A DNA stretch of 64,000 nucleotides from contig NZ_JQMM01000001.1 of NCBI RefSeq assembly GCF_000744735.1, forward strand, positions 1,426,001 through 1,490,000, written 5' to 3'. The notes under the pieces were generated by a model. That model was not told where the DNA came from and searched no databases. It saw only the letters and a list, made by a program, of their open reading frames with translations. Every line of letters starts with the position of its first letter. Position 1 is the first letter of the stretch. Positions 1 to 8,581 of the stretch are shown here, one piece after another. Both the position numbers and the translations under genes were made by a program. This DNA comes from Porticoccus hydrocarbonoclasticus MCTG13d (GTDB lineage: Bacteria; Pseudomonadota; Gammaproteobacteria; Pseudomonadales; Porticoccaceae).

Positions 1-1226
1 CCCGGGTTGTCGCGGATTTTCCACAGGGTCTCGGTGGTCAGGTAATCAATCTGTTCCAGCCCTGGAAAGGGCGGCACCAATGGGGCAGCACCGGAGGCGA
101 TAATAATATTGCGCGCGGTCAGGGTTTGTTTTCCTTCGTTGCTGGTAATTTCCACCGCCCAGGGGGAAACCAGTCGCGCGCTGCCCTCGCGGCAATCTAC
201 CCCCAGCAGGCGGTAACGTTCAATCGAATCGTGGGGTTCGATGGCCTTGATCACCCTCTGAATACGATCCATTACCGCGCTGAAATCGGCTTCCGGTTGC
301 AGCGGCATAAGGCCGTAGTCCCGGCTGTGGCTGGCTATTGAGGCCACCTGGGCACTTTTGATCAGGGCTTTGGACGGCACACAGCCGGTGTTAAGGCAGT
401 CGCCGCCCATGCGATCTTTTTCCACCAGGGTGACGCTAGCCTTGACGGTGGCGGCGATATAAGCGCTCACAAGTCCACCGGAGCCGGCGCCGATAATAAT
501 GAGATTGCGGTCAAAATGTTTTGGCTTTTTCCAGCCGCGATAGACCTTCGTGCGCTGTAGGGGTGCGAGTAGGGCGCGGGCAATCCAGGGGAACAGTCCA
601 AGCAGAACAAAGGCACCGATCAGCCCGGGGGAGAGAATATCCCCGGCGCTTTGCAGTTGTGCCACCTGGGTGCCGGCGTTGATATAGACGGCGGTGCCCG
701 CCAGCATTCCCACCTGACTGACCCAGTAGAATGTCCAGGTTTTCAGAGGCGTCAGCGCCATCACCAGGTTGATCAGAAAGAATGGAAAGACCGGCACCAG
801 CCGCAGGGTAAACAAATAAAAGGCACCGTCTTTTTCTATGCCCTGGTTGATGGTTTTCAGGCGGTCGCCAAAACGCTGCTGCACCCAATCCCGCAACAGG
901 TAACGGGCCACCAGAAAGGCCAGGGTGGCACCCATGGCCGAAGCGAAGGAGACAAGCAACAACCCGGTGACAAACCCGAAAATAGCACCGCCCGCCAACG
1001 TCATGACGGCAGCGCCGGGGATCGACAGCGCAGTCACGACCACATACACCACCAGAAAAATCAGCCAGCTCAACAGCCGGTTTTCCGCATAGAAGCTGTG
1101 AATGATGTCCAGTTGTTGTTGCAAGTAAGCCAGACTCAGATATCGCCCGAGATCGAGGAAGAAATACGCTGCCATCGCGATAACCACAGCGGCGACAATC
1201 ATCAGCTTCTTGGTGGTTCTATACAC
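1..1226 (-). CDS. TVP38/TMEM64 domain fused to FAD pyridine nucleotide-disulfide oxidoreductase (partial, C-terminus outside window)
   Basis: The reading frame is open from a GTG at 1226 (preceded by AAGGA about 8 nt upstream) to the window edge. The first ~220 residues are hydrophobic with several membrane segments and resemble the TVP38/TMEM64 (SNARE-associated) family. After residue ~230 there is a Rossmann FAD-binding start (IIIGAGSGGLVSA), then the redox-active disulfide motif GGDCLNTGCVPSKAL of the mercuric reductase/dihydrolipoamide dehydrogenase family. The NAD-binding and dimerisation domains lie beyond base 1. By family it is a membrane-anchored flavoprotein reductase; the substrate is unknown. 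The fusion is visible; its function is inference. No neighbour in the window points to a pathway. Confidence 0.85.
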   Translation of the reverse strand, partial: MYRTTKKLMIVAAVVIAMAAYFFLDLGRYLSLAYLQQQLDIIHSFYAENRLLSWLIFLVVYVVVTALSIPGAAVMTLAGGAIFGFVTGLLLVSFASAMGATLAFLVARYLLRDWVQQRFGDRLKTINQGIEKDGAFYLFTLRLVPVFPFFLINLVMALTPLKTWTFYWVSQVGMLAGTAVYINAGTQVAQLQSAGDILSPGLIGAFVLLGLFPWIARALLAPLQRTKVYRGWKKPKHFDRNLIIIGAGSGGLVSAYIAATVKASVTLVEKDRMGGDCLNTGCVPSKALIKSAQVASIASHSRDYGLMPLQPEADFSAVMDRIQRVIKAIEPHDSIERYRLLGVDCREGSARLVSPWAVEITSNEGKQTLTARNIIIASGAAPLVPPFPGLEQIDYLTTETLWKIRDNP

Positions 1227-1415
1227 AGGGCATTCCTTTCAGTGTTTGAGTTCAGGCTAGTTTGAGGCCAGTCGCTGGACTGCCACAAACTTGTGATTCA
1301 GCAATATCAATAAGATGGGCAATGAAGGGTTTTGTTACAAGCAATTTTGACGATTGCTGTTAACTTTGGAAAATAACAAGGGAGTATTACAGACACTTTT
1401 TTGGCTGAGACAGGA

Positions 1416-1450
1416 AAAAGGTAGAGCAGGGGTGCCTGGCACCCCTGCTC
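1416..1450 (-). terminator. Rho-independent terminator after the small basic protein gene
   Basis: Perfect inverted repeat GAGCAGGGGTGCC / GGCACCCCTGCTC (1424-1436 and 1438-1450). Read on the minus strand it is followed by CTACCTTTTTCC, a short U tract. It lies 9 bp past the stop codon of the 36-residue gene. Confidence 0.7.
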
Positions 1451-1458
1451 GCTACCAG

Positions 1459-1569
1459 TTAAATACTTGAGATGGTTTTCTTTTCTTTACGTTTTTCTTT
1501 AATCGTTTTTAGGGGCGGTTTTTTGCTGCCCGCTTGAATTTTGCTCTTACTCACTTTGTTCTTACTCAT
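1459..1569 (-). CDS. Small very basic protein, 36 aa, unknown function
   Basis: ATG at 1569 preceded by GGAG (AATGGAGACTGAC). The product starts MSKNKVSKSKIQAG and ends in a Lys/Arg-rich stretch. About 14 of 36 residues are Lys or Arg and there is one proline pair. A good ribosome binding site in front and a strong hairpin terminator right behind support a real monocistronic gene. I do not recognise a named family. The charge suggests nucleic-acid or ribosome binding, which is inference only. Confidence 0.55.
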   Translation of the reverse strand: MSKNKVSKSKIQAGSKKPPLKTIKEKRKEKKTISSI

Positions 1570-1726
1570 GTCAGTCTCCATTGTTCTGTTGATCGAATAT
1601 AAGCAAAAAGTGACTGCCGCATAGGGCGATAGAGGAAAATAAAAACTTAGCTTGGCTGTTTATTCTCAACTATGAGCGGCATGTAAAAGACTGCATGATT
1701 ATTTCCCTCCAGATCTGTGAAAATTT

Positions 1727-2119
1727 TTACGCTACAGCCAAAATTTGAAAACGATTCATACGGTTTCCGACGAAGAAGGTTATGGTTTCGCCGTGTTTTT
1801 TACCTAGTAGGGCAGAGCCCAAAGGGGAAAGAACGGAGATTTTTCCTTGCGATGGATCGCTATCACCAGGCAGCACAACGGTGATAGTCGTTTTACTGCC
1901 ATCGAGCATATCGATGAGGTTGATGCTTGATTCTATTGCGATGATGTTGCCATCGCGGGGTGTGTTGGGAGGTGAGTCATAGATGCCCTCCAATTTATCA
2001 ATCACGTTGGCAATTTCAACCGGACTTAGCGTCAAGGGGTAGAATGTTTTATTCCTCTCCACTGGGTCTATCAGTTTTCCGATAAAATTACGGATGTCTG
2101 ACAAGTACTTAATATTCAT
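1727..2119 (-). CDS. Rnk / GreA-GreB C-terminal-like protein
   Basis: 130 aa from ATG 2119; TTG 2131 and GTG 2128 in the same frame are alternatives and no strong ribosome binding site decides between them. The C-terminal half carries the GreA/B C-terminal FKBP-like signature: TVVLPGDSDPSQGKISVLSP followed by LGSALLGKKHGE. The N-terminal ~50 residues are helical and lack the long GreA coiled coil. This architecture is that of Rnk (regulator of nucleoside diphosphate kinase), which binds RNA polymerase near the secondary channel. The call rests on the C-terminal motif; the precise role is inferred. It is monocistronic, between the small basic gene and tRNA-Leu. Confidence 0.75.
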   Translation of the reverse strand: MNIKYLSDIRNFIGKLIDPVERNKTFYPLTLSPVEIANVIDKLEGIYDSPPNTPRDGNIIAIESSINLIDMLDGSKTTITVVLPGDSDPSQGKISVLSPLGSALLGKKHGETITFFVGNRMNRFQILAVA

Positions 2120-2195
2120 TTTGCACACCAATAGCTTAGGTGCCCTGGGTTTTTGACCAGGGCATAACGGTTAGATTTTTGGATAGAACAGGGGG

Positions 2196-2223
2196 CCGAG
2201 CGTGACTAATCAATCACGCTCGG
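2196..2223. repeat. Perfect 10-bp inverted repeat upstream of the Rnk-like gene
   Basis: CCGAGCGTGA (2196-2205) and TCACGCTCGG (2214-2223) with an 8-nt loop. No T-run follows on either strand, so it is not a classical terminator. It lies between tRNA-Leu and the Rnk-like gene and could be an operator or mRNA leader hairpin. The rest of 2120-2424 shows no supported gene. Confidence 0.6.
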
Positions 2224-2424
2224 TTAGGAGGGAAAGGCTACGTGGTGTGTTCTGGGAGAGAAATGCATTTTCTTCACAGCTTCCTGTTAAAAGCAGTCTG
2301 TGCAATCAACTCGATTATAGCTTTGCCATATTTATAATCAAGCGTATGGAAGTCGAGGGGGGATTCAAGGGATGGTTTGCAGGCAGTATGTTGCTGCTGG
2401 TATCTGGAAATGGGATTGGTTGAC

Positions 2425-2457
2425 AAAAAAATCATTTAAGAATCAATCCCTTAAATG
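2425..2457 (-). terminator. Terminator of tRNA-Leu
   Basis: CATTTAAG / CTTAAATG stem (2433-2440, 2450-2457) with a 9-nt loop, followed on the minus strand by a run of seven T (2431-2425). It lies about 30 nt after the tRNA 3' end. Confidence 0.75.
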
Positions 2458-2488
2458 GTCTCTTGTGGTCTTTCGACGTTTTTTGAAA

Positions 2489-2575
2489 TGGTGCCCAGGA
2501 GAGGACTTGAACCTCCACGACCTTGCGGTCACTAGCACCTGAAGCTAGCGCGTCTACCAGTTCCGCCACCTGGGC
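2489..2575 (-). tRNA. tRNA-Leu (anticodon CAG)
   Basis: 87 nt on the minus strand. It starts GCCCAGG and ends CCTGGGC-ACCA, so the acceptor arms pair and the CCA is encoded. The D arm contains TGGTAGAC, the anticodon stem-loop is CTAGC-TTCAGGT-GCTAG with anticodon CAG, a long class II variable arm (TGACCGCAAGGTCG) is present, and the T loop is GTTCAAGTC. The long variable arm and CAG anticodon identify leucine. A consensus promoter and a terminator flank it, so it is a single-gene unit. Confidence 0.96.
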
Positions 2576-2613
2576 ATGATGGGAAGCAGAAGCTGCTTCA
2601 CCAGCGGTGCGAG

Positions 2614-2642
2614 ACTATAGAGACGGTATCCACTGTTGTCAA
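2614..2642 (-). promoter_or_regulatory. Sigma70 promoter of tRNA-Leu
   Basis: On the minus strand TTGACA (2642-2637), a 17-nt spacer and TATAGT (2619-2614), 38 nt upstream of the tRNA 5' end. The -35 is perfect and the spacing optimal. Confidence 0.75.
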
Positions 2643-2827
2643 TTATGTACGGTAAAAAAATGCATTGAAAAGCAGTAATGATTGTTCTGGTCAGCACCGA
2701 GCTACGCTTAAAGCCGGTTGCTGAAAAAAGCCGTGGAGAGTTCCGGACAAGTATGTTCTGATATTTATATACTTTTGCCGATTTCCTCTGTGGCGTCGGT
2801 AGTACACTTCTTACGTTTGGACTTCCA

Positions 2828-5245
2828 ATGAAAAAAACTGTGAACAAAGATCCCTTTGCTGACCGTGAAGCGGCTAAATACGACAAGCCGGTGCCCAGCC
2901 GGGAGTTTATTCTCGATTTCCTCGAAAACAGTGTTGGGCCTCTGACCTATGAAGAGCTTCTCGATGCATTTGGCCTGAGCGATGAGGATGGCAAGGAGGC
3001 GCTGCGCCGCCGTTTGATCGCCATGGAGCGGGATGGTCAGGCCGTTCGCAATCGCCGCAACGCCTATGGCCCGTTGAACAAGATGAATCTCATCAAGGGC
3101 CGTGTTATTGGTCACCCGGAGGGGTTTGGCTTTGTTAAACCCGCCGAGGGCGGTGACGATCTGTTTCTATCTAGCCGCCAGATGCGCCGTGTCATGGATG
3201 GTGATGAGGTGCTGGTGCGTGTGGCGGGGGTGGATCGCCGGGGCCGCTCGGAAGGGTCCATCGTCGAGGTGGTAGAGCACCGTACCAGTACACTGGTGGG
3301 TCGTTATTTTGTGGAGAGCGGTATCCATTTTGTTCGCCCGGACAACCCCCGTGTCTCCCAAGACATCATGATTCCCCCCGACCAACGCAGCGATATTGAG
3401 CCAGGCCAGATTGTGGTGGTGGAAATCACGACCCATCCGAGCCGCCACAATCTGCCAGCCGGGCGGGTTATTCAGGTGCTGGGTGAGCATCTGGCGCCCG
3501 GGATGGAGATTGATATTTCCATTCATAATTACGGTATTCCCAATCAATGGCCGCAAGCAGTGATCGATCAGGCCGAGGCCATCCCGGCTGAGGTCCGGGA
3601 AGAGGACAAACAGTTCCGGGTGGATTTGCGCCACCTGCCCTTTGTCACGATCGACGGCGAGGATGCCAGGGACTTTGATGATGCCGTGTACTGCGAACCG
3701 CTCAGTCGCGGCGGCTGGCGGCTCTATGTGGCGATTGCCGATGTCTCACATTATGTGGCTGTGGGCAGCCCGCTGGACGAGGAGGCCTACTTGCGGGGCA
3801 ATTCCGTGTATTTTCCCCAGCATGTGGTACCGATGTTACCGGAAAAGCTCTCCAACGGCCTCTGTTCACTGAATCCCCAGGTGGATCGACTCACCATGGT
3901 TTGTGAAATGACCATGGATGCCGACGGTCAGATCACTAAATTCCAGTTTTATGAAGGGGTCATTTATTCCCACAGCCGGCTGACCTATACCCAGGTTGCT
4001 GCCATGATTGCCCAGCACGGCGACCAGAATAGTGGTATTCGCAAGCAGTTTAACGCAGTGGTGGAGCACGTTGATCACCTCTATGACCTGTTTCTCGCTC
4101 TGTTGGGTCGTCGGGAGATCCGTGGCGCTATCGACTTTGATAGTCAGGAAACCCGCATTCTGTTTGATGCCGAGCGCAAAATTCAGCAGATCATCCCCTC
4201 TGAGCGCACCGAGGCACACCGGCTGATTGAGGAGTGTATGCTCTGTGCCAACGTCTGCACGGCGACACTGCTTGAGAAAAGCAAACTGCCGGCACTTTAC
4301 CGGGTTCACCAGCGGCCCCGGCAAGAGAAGCTGGCTAACCTCCGTGAGTTTCTGGGTGAGATCGGCCTCGGTTTACCGGGTGGTGACGAGCCTTCGCCAA
4401 AGGATTTCCAGCAGGTACTGTTAAAAATTGCCGGTCGCCCCGATGCCGGCGTGATTCAGACAGTTATTCTGCGCACTATGAATCAGGCCGTTTATGATCC
4501 CGAGAATGACGGTCACTTCGGTTTGAATTATTCTGCTTATGCCCACTTTACCTCCCCAATCCGGCGCTATCCCGACCTGCTGGTGCATCGGGCGCTTCGC
4601 TATCTCATTCGCAAAAAAGGTAAAGTGAGCCACACCAGGCAAGTGGAAGGGGCTCCTGTCCTGAATGCTCAATCGATTTATCCCTATGATGAGCAGTGGA
4701 TGATCAACAGCGGTGAACACTGCTCCATGACGGAGCGTCGCGCCGATGAAGCGACCCGCGATGTGGTGAATTGGCTGAAGTGCGAATACCTGTTGTCCAG
4801 GGTCGGTGATGAATACGAAGGCGTTGTGGTTTCGGTGACCGGTTTCGGTTTGTTTGTACAGCTGACCGAGCTGTTTATTGAAGGCCTTGTTCATATCACC
4901 GGGTTGCCAAAGGATTACTACTACCACGAAGCCGCCCACCACCGCCTGGTGGGGGAGCGAACCAAGCGGGTGTTCCGGCTGGGTGACAAATTGCGGGTCA
5001 GGGTCAGTCGGGTGGCACTGGATGAACGCAAGATCGATTTTGATCTGGTGGAAGAAGGTAAAAAAGGCAGGAAAGCGACCTCCGCAGGCCCTAAAGCTGC
5101 AGCGCTGGCAGCAGAACACGAACAGTCCGCAAGAAAGCGCGGAAAAACCGGGAAATCCAGGTCGGGCAAGTCCGCTACAAAAACGGATAAAACCGGTAAG
5201 CAGCAGAAACCCCGGCGACGCAAGGCACCAGCTGCAAAACGCTGA
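2828..5245 (+). CDS. rnr: Ribonuclease R
   Basis: 805 aa, normal length for RNase R, the processive 3'-to-5' exoribonuclease that degrades structured RNA. The N-terminal ~90 residues form the winged-helix/cold-shock part. The RNB catalytic domain contains DGEDARDFDDAV (residues ~274-285) with the metal-binding aspartates. An S1 RNA-binding domain lies at ~660-745. The last ~60 residues are a Lys/Arg/Ser/Ala-rich basic tail typical of RNase R and absent from RNase II. ATG 2828 fits the family N-terminus although no clear Shine-Dalgarno is visible. rlmB follows 33 bp downstream, the same pairing as in Escherichia coli, so co-transcription is likely. Confidence 0.96.
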   Translation: MKKTVNKDPFADREAAKYDKPVPSREFILDFLENSVGPLTYEELLDAFGLSDEDGKEALRRRLIAMERDGQAVRNRRNAYGPLNKMNLIKGRVIGHPEGFGFVKPAEGGDDLFLSSRQMRRVMDGDEVLVRVAGVDRRGRSEGSIVEVVEHRTSTLVGRYFVESGIHFVRPDNPRVSQDIMIPPDQRSDIEPGQIVVVEITTHPSRHNLPAGRVIQVLGEHLAPGMEIDISIHNYGIPNQWPQAVIDQAEAIPAEVREEDKQFRVDLRHLPFVTIDGEDARDFDDAVYCEPLSRGGWRLYVAIADVSHYVAVGSPLDEEAYLRGNSVYFPQHVVPMLPEKLSNGLCSLNPQVDRLTMVCEMTMDADGQITKFQFYEGVIYSHSRLTYTQVAAMIAQHGDQNSGIRKQFNAVVEHVDHLYDLFLALLGRREIRGAIDFDSQETRILFDAERKIQQIIPSERTEAHRLIEECMLCANVCTATLLEKSKLPALYRVHQRPRQEKLANLREFLGEIGLGLPGGDEPSPKDFQQVLLKIAGRPDAGVIQTVILRTMNQAVYDPENDGHFGLNYSAYAHFTSPIRRYPDLLVHRALRYLIRKKGKVSHTRQVEGAPVLNAQSIYPYDEQWMINSGEHCSMTERRADEATRDVVNWLKCEYLLSRVGDEYEGVVVSVTGFGLFVQLTELFIEGLVHITGLPKDYYYHEAAHHRLVGERTKRVFRLGDKLRVRVSRVALDERKIDFDLVEEGKKGRKATSAGPKAAALAAEHEQSARKRGKTGKSRSGKSATKTDKTGKQQKPRRRKAPAAKR

Positions 5246-5278
5246 TGCAGCTTGTGTAGCCTCTGATGAGTACTGATC

Positions 5279-6043
5279 ATGACAGATAAGCTGGCGGACC
5301 ATGCCAAGGGGCAGGGTCAGTGGATCTTTGGATTACATGCGGTCCAGGCCGTGTTGAAAACCTCTGCCAACAAGGTGCGGCAGTTAAAAGTGTTGCGCGG
5401 CCGCGAAGACCAGCGCCTGCAAAAAATACTGGCCATGGCCGAGCGCCAGGGACTCAGTGTGGAGCGGGTGATGCGCTCGGATCTGGATGACCTGGCAGAC
5501 GGCTCGCATCAGGGTGTTGCAGCACTCTGTGATGATGCTGAAGTTCAGGATGAACATTTCCTCTATGAACTACTTGATCAGTCAGAGGAAACGCCTTTCT
5601 TGCTGATTCTGGACGGTATCACCGATCCCCACAATCTGGGTGCCTGTCTCCGTTCTGCTGATGCCGCTGGGGTTCAGGCTGTGATCGTGCCAAAGGACAA
5701 CTCGGTGGGCCTCACCCCGGTTGTGCAAAAAGTCGCCTCCGGTGCCGCTGAAAACGTGCCACTGGTGGTAGTGACCAACCTGGCACGGACCCTGAGGAAG
5801 TTGCAGGCGAGGGGATTGTGGATTATCGGTGCGGCGGGAGAAGCCGAACAGCTGGTTTACAATACTGACCTGAAAGGGCCTGTCGCGTTGGTCATGGGTG
5901 CCGAGGAAAAAGGCCTGCGACGACTGACCCGGGAATATTGCGACCTGTTGGTAAAACTGCCCATGGCGGGTGTGGTCAGCAGTCTGAATGTGTCTGTTGC
6001 GACGGGCATTTGCCTGTTTGAGGCCGTCAGGCAACGCCGATGA
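5279..6043 (+). CDS. rlmB: 23S rRNA (guanosine-2'-O-)-methyltransferase RlmB
   Basis: 254 aa SPOUT-class methyltransferase that 2'-O-methylates G2251 in 23S rRNA. The N-terminal substrate-binding domain begins IFGLHAVQAVL. The C-terminal TrmH-like knot contains ILDGITDPHNLGACLRSADA (motif 1), ALVMGAEEKGLRR (motif 2) and LNVSVATGICLFEAVRQR (motif 3). Length and motifs are complete. It follows rnr by 33 bp. Confidence 0.96.
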   Translation: MTDKLADHAKGQGQWIFGLHAVQAVLKTSANKVRQLKVLRGREDQRLQKILAMAERQGLSVERVMRSDLDDLADGSHQGVAALCDDAEVQDEHFLYELLDQSEETPFLLILDGITDPHNLGACLRSADAAGVQAVIVPKDNSVGLTPVVQKVASGAAENVPLVVVTNLARTLRKLQARGLWIIGAAGEAEQLVYNTDLKGPVALVMGAEEKGLRRLTREYCDLLVKLPMAGVVSSLNVSVATGICLFEAVRQRR

Positions 6044-6078
6044 CACCTTGCCAGCACTGCCTGACGGCCCCCGTGTAT

Positions 6079-6243
6079 TTATTTGATAATACAGTGTTTT
6101 GCGAAGTCGGCGGCTTCGTTGGCCGTCCAGTCACCTTTGGGCGTATCTTTCATTTTGGTACACCAGGCTTCACTACCCACCTTGGTGCAGCCAACACTGG
6201 ACAGTGTAAACAGTACAATGGCTAACAGGCCTATCGTTTTCAT
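6079..6243 (-). CDS. DUF3012 family small lipoprotein, 54 aa
   Basis: ATG 6243 with GAGGAAAAAAC directly upstream. A lipoprotein signal peptide (KTIGLLAIVLFTLSSVGC) has its lipidated cysteine at residue 19. The mature part carries VGSEAWCTKM, PKGDWTANEAADFAKHC, the pattern I associate with DUF3012. Predicted to be a small periplasmic-facing lipoprotein of unknown role. It sits alone and convergent with rlmB, and an overlapping plus-strand frame is a shadow. Confidence 0.8.
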   Translation of the reverse strand: MKTIGLLAIVLFTLSSVGCTKVGSEAWCTKMKDTPKGDWTANEAADFAKHCIIK

Positions 6244-6332
6244 GTTTTTTCCTCGGTAAATGGGGAAGGTGAGCTGTCAATCATAACGGCTAAAATGGAC
6301 AGTTCCAACCCTGTAACTCCCTGAAATGTCGC

Positions 6333-6361
6333 TTGAAATAGCAGTGGCATACCCGTAGAAT
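6333..6361 (+). promoter_or_regulatory. Sigma70 promoter of the rpsF operon
   Basis: TTGAAA (6333-6338), 17-nt spacer, TAGAAT (6356-6361). Transcription would start near 6368 and leave a leader of about 75 nt before rpsF containing GGGT...ACCC pairing. Leaders of rpsF-rpsR operons are known to be bound by S6:S18 in many bacteria; whether this one is cannot be judged here. Confidence 0.6.
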
Positions 6362-6441
6362 GCCCGCCCTTGGCCTGTATCTGGCCAATACTCCTTGCTG
6401 CACCGCACTGGGTGGGCAGCTATAACCCGTAGGGAGAGACA

Positions 6442-6942
6442 ATGCGTCACTACGAAATCGTATTTATGGTTCACCCGGACCAGAGCGAACAGGTTCCCGG
6501 GATGATCGAGCGTTACAACAGCACCATTGCCGCCGGCAACGGAACGGTACATCGACTCGAGGACTGGGGCCGCCGCCAACTGGCCTATCCAATAAACAAG
6601 ATCCACAAAGCTCACTATGTCCTGATGAATATTGAATGTGGTCAGGATGTTCTGGATGAGCTGAGTTCTGCATTCCGTTACAACGATGCTGTTATCCGCA
6701 GCGCAATCTTCAGCTGCAATGAAGCTGTGACGGGTGACTCGCCGATCATGAAAGCGGAGAAGTCAGATCACCGCAGCGATCGTCGCGATACCCGTACCGA
6801 AGAAGCGGCATCTGACAGTCAGCGCACTGATGAGGGACAACGTTCCCCATCCGCTGATAGTTCAGACAACGATGATGACACGTCTTTTGTCGATGATGCA
6901 GACGATGCGCCGTCAGAAGAAGTAGTGGAAGAGGAGAAGTAA
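6442..6942 (+). CDS. rpsF: 30S ribosomal protein S6 with long acidic tail
   Basis: 166 aa. Residues 1-~100 are canonical S6 ([22 protein letters not shown]; later [10 protein letters not shown]), which binds the central domain of 16S rRNA together with S18. GGGAGAGAC precedes the ATG. The tail from ~105 to the end is hydrophilic and acidic ([14 protein letters not shown], ending EEVVEEEK), making the protein clearly longer than the 131-135 aa E. coli S6. First gene of the operon with rpsR 2 nt downstream. Confidence 0.95.
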   Translation: MRHYEIVFMVHPDQSEQVPGMIERYNSTIAAGNGTVHRLEDWGRRQLAYPINKIHKAHYVLMNIECGQDVLDELSSAFRYNDAVIRSAIFSCNEAVTGDSPIMKAEKSDHRSDRRDTRTEEAASDSQRTDEGQRSPSADSSDNDDDTSFVDDADDAPSEEVVEEEK

Positions 6943-6944
6943 AG

Positions 6945-7172
6945 ATGGCCCGTTTCAATCGTCGTCGTAAATTCTGCCGTTTCAGTGCCGAAGGTGCTCC
7001 AGAAATCGATTATAAAGATCTGGAAACACTGAAGCAGTATGTCTCTGAAACTGGAAAAATTGTGCCTAGTCGTATTACCGGTACCAAGGCCAAGTATCAG
7101 CGTCAGCTGTCCACTGCTATCAAGCGCGCGCGCTTACTGGCATTACTGCCTTACACGGACAGCCACCAGTAA
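6945..7172 (+). CDS. rpsR: 30S ribosomal protein S18
   Basis: 75 aa, full length. [12 protein letters not shown], the central [19 protein letters not shown] and the basic end [20 protein letters not shown] are diagnostic of S18, the partner of S6 in the 30S platform. Starts 2 nt after the rpsF stop with GAGGAGAAGTAAAG in front. Confidence 0.97.
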   Translation: MARFNRRRKFCRFSAEGAPEIDYKDLETLKQYVSETGKIVPSRITGTKAKYQRQLSTAIKRARLLALLPYTDSHQ

Positions 7173-7188
7173 TTCGTAGCTCCAGCTG

Positions 7189-8046
7189 ATGCGGGCACTG
7201 GCTCAGTACATCATGCGCGGTCGGATACAGGCGTCGGTGGTGGCCTTTTTTGGCAGCCTGTTGCCGCTGCTCAGTCCGGCTGCGGTGAGCCTTGTTACCC
7301 TGAGTAAAGGGTTCGCTGAGGGTGCTCTGATTTTGTTGTGGGGCTGCCTGCCACTGCTGATTGCATTTTACGTCAGTGGCGTCAGTCCCATGATAACCCT
7401 GGCCACTTCGGCAGGCATGGTGGCGGTTTTGGTATCATCGGCGGTGTTGAGACAGACACAGTCCTGGTCGCGAACGCTCTTGGTTTTGGTGTTTGTAAGT
7501 GCAGTTGGCAGTGTGGTTCTCAATCTGCTTTTTAGCGATTCGGCCCGTGAGTTGGAAACGCTTGTGGCCGGCATGTTCAGTCAACTGCAGGAGCAAAGTG
7601 AAACCGGTGCTGCACCATTTCAGCCGGGACGTACTTTTTTGCTCGGTGTCATTGCTTATGTGGTAGCGCTGACATCAGTAGCCTGCCTAGTGCTGGCACG
7701 TTGGTGGCAGGCCTCGCTGTATAACCAGGGAGGTTTCCAGCGGGAGTTTCATCAATTGCGCTTTTCTCCCGCGGTGGCGCTGTCACTGGTTGTGGGTGTG
7801 ACAGCCTGTTACCTGGCTCCTCAGGAGTATGGCAGCTGGGCGGGATTGCTGGGATTGCCTTTGTTTCTTGGGGGCATTGGTCTGGTTCACTTTACTGTGG
7901 CGTATTACCAGATCGGCGTGCACTGGCTGGCAGTTTTTTACGTGGGGCTGGTGATTATCGGTCCACTGAGTTTGGTACTTGTCGGGTTGGGTTTGCTGGA
8001 CAGTATCTTGAACATACGCACCAGACTGGTGAAGGGTAAAAATTAG
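7189..8046 (+). CDS. DUF2232-like polytopic membrane protein in the ribosomal operon
   Basis: 285 aa with about seven or eight hydrophobic segments, for example around residues 17-60, 75-105, 145-175, 200-225 and 230-275. There are no catalytic motifs. A membrane protein of this kind (DUF2232/YybS-like) lies between rpsR and rplI in many gammaproteobacteria such as pseudomonads; the placement drives the call. Function unknown. It is 16 nt after rpsR and 48 nt before rplI, so almost certainly co-transcribed. ATG 7189 is the first start; 7213 is an in-frame alternative. Confidence 0.75.
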   Translation: MRALAQYIMRGRIQASVVAFFGSLLPLLSPAAVSLVTLSKGFAEGALILLWGCLPLLIAFYVSGVSPMITLATSAGMVAVLVSSAVLRQTQSWSRTLLVLVFVSAVGSVVLNLLFSDSARELETLVAGMFSQLQEQSETGAAPFQPGRTFLLGVIAYVVALTSVACLVLARWWQASLYNQGGFQREFHQLRFSPAVALSLVVGVTACYLAPQEYGSWAGLLGLPLFLGGIGLVHFTVAYYQIGVHWLAVFYVGLVIIGPLSLVLVGLGLLDSILNIRTRLVKGKN

Positions 8047-8094
8047 TTTCCCAACCGGTGGTGTCTACAGATTAATAGTGAGAGGGTATTCGAG

Positions 8095-8544
8095 ATGGAA
8101 GTGATTCTTCTGGAAAAAGTCGGCAAGCTTGGCAGCATTGGTGACAAAGTAAATGTTAAGGCCGGTTATGGCCGCAACTATCTTATTCCAAAAAATAAAG
8201 CCGTGTTTGCCACTAGCGCCAATATGGCAGAGTTCGAGGCCAAGCGTGCCGAGCTGGAAGCTGCCGCGCTGGAACAGCGCACGGCTGCTGAAGCCCGTGG
8301 CCAACAACTGGCTGCATTGCCAGCCATTGTTATTGCCGCCAATTCAGGTGATGAAGGCAAATTGTTTGGCTCCATCGGTACGCGCGACATTGCGGATGCA
8401 GTGACTGCCGCCGGTGTCGAGGTGAGCAAAAGCGAAGTGAAGCTGCCTGAAGGGGCCCTGCGTGAAATTGGTGAATATGAAATTGATATTCAACTGCATG
8501 CTGAGGTAACCCAGCCGATTAAATTGTCTGTTGTCGCTGAGTAA
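8095..8544 (+). CDS. rplI: 50S ribosomal protein L9
   Basis: 149 aa, family length. [19 protein letters not shown] and [17 protein letters not shown] are the hallmark L9 N-terminal domain that binds 23S rRNA domain V; a long connecting helix and the C-terminal globular domain ([14 protein letters not shown], ending [13 protein letters not shown]) follow. GAGAGGG upstream. Last gene of the rpsF operon, followed by a hairpin. Confidence 0.97.
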   Translation: MEVILLEKVGKLGSIGDKVNVKAGYGRNYLIPKNKAVFATSANMAEFEAKRAELEAAALEQRTAAEARGQQLAALPAIVIAANSGDEGKLFGSIGTRDIADAVTAAGVEVSKSEVKLPEGALREIGEYEIDIQLHAEVTQPIKLSVVAE

Positions 8545-8581
8545 ATCGGCAGTTTCAGGCGATAGCATAATTGGTAACAAC

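Noticed and set aside
2202-2423. 73-codon plus-strand frame between the Rnk-like gene and tRNA-Leu
   Set aside because: No ribosome binding site, starts inside the hairpin at 2196-2223, and has no family pattern.
4421-5302. 293-codon frame on the minus strand opposite rnr
   Set aside because: It lies wholly antisense to the well-supported rnr coding sequence, has no domain, and mirrors its codons.
6040-6225. 61-codon plus-strand frame after rlmB
   Set aside because: The DUF3012 lipoprotein on the opposite strand explains this DNA, with signal peptide and Shine-Dalgarno.
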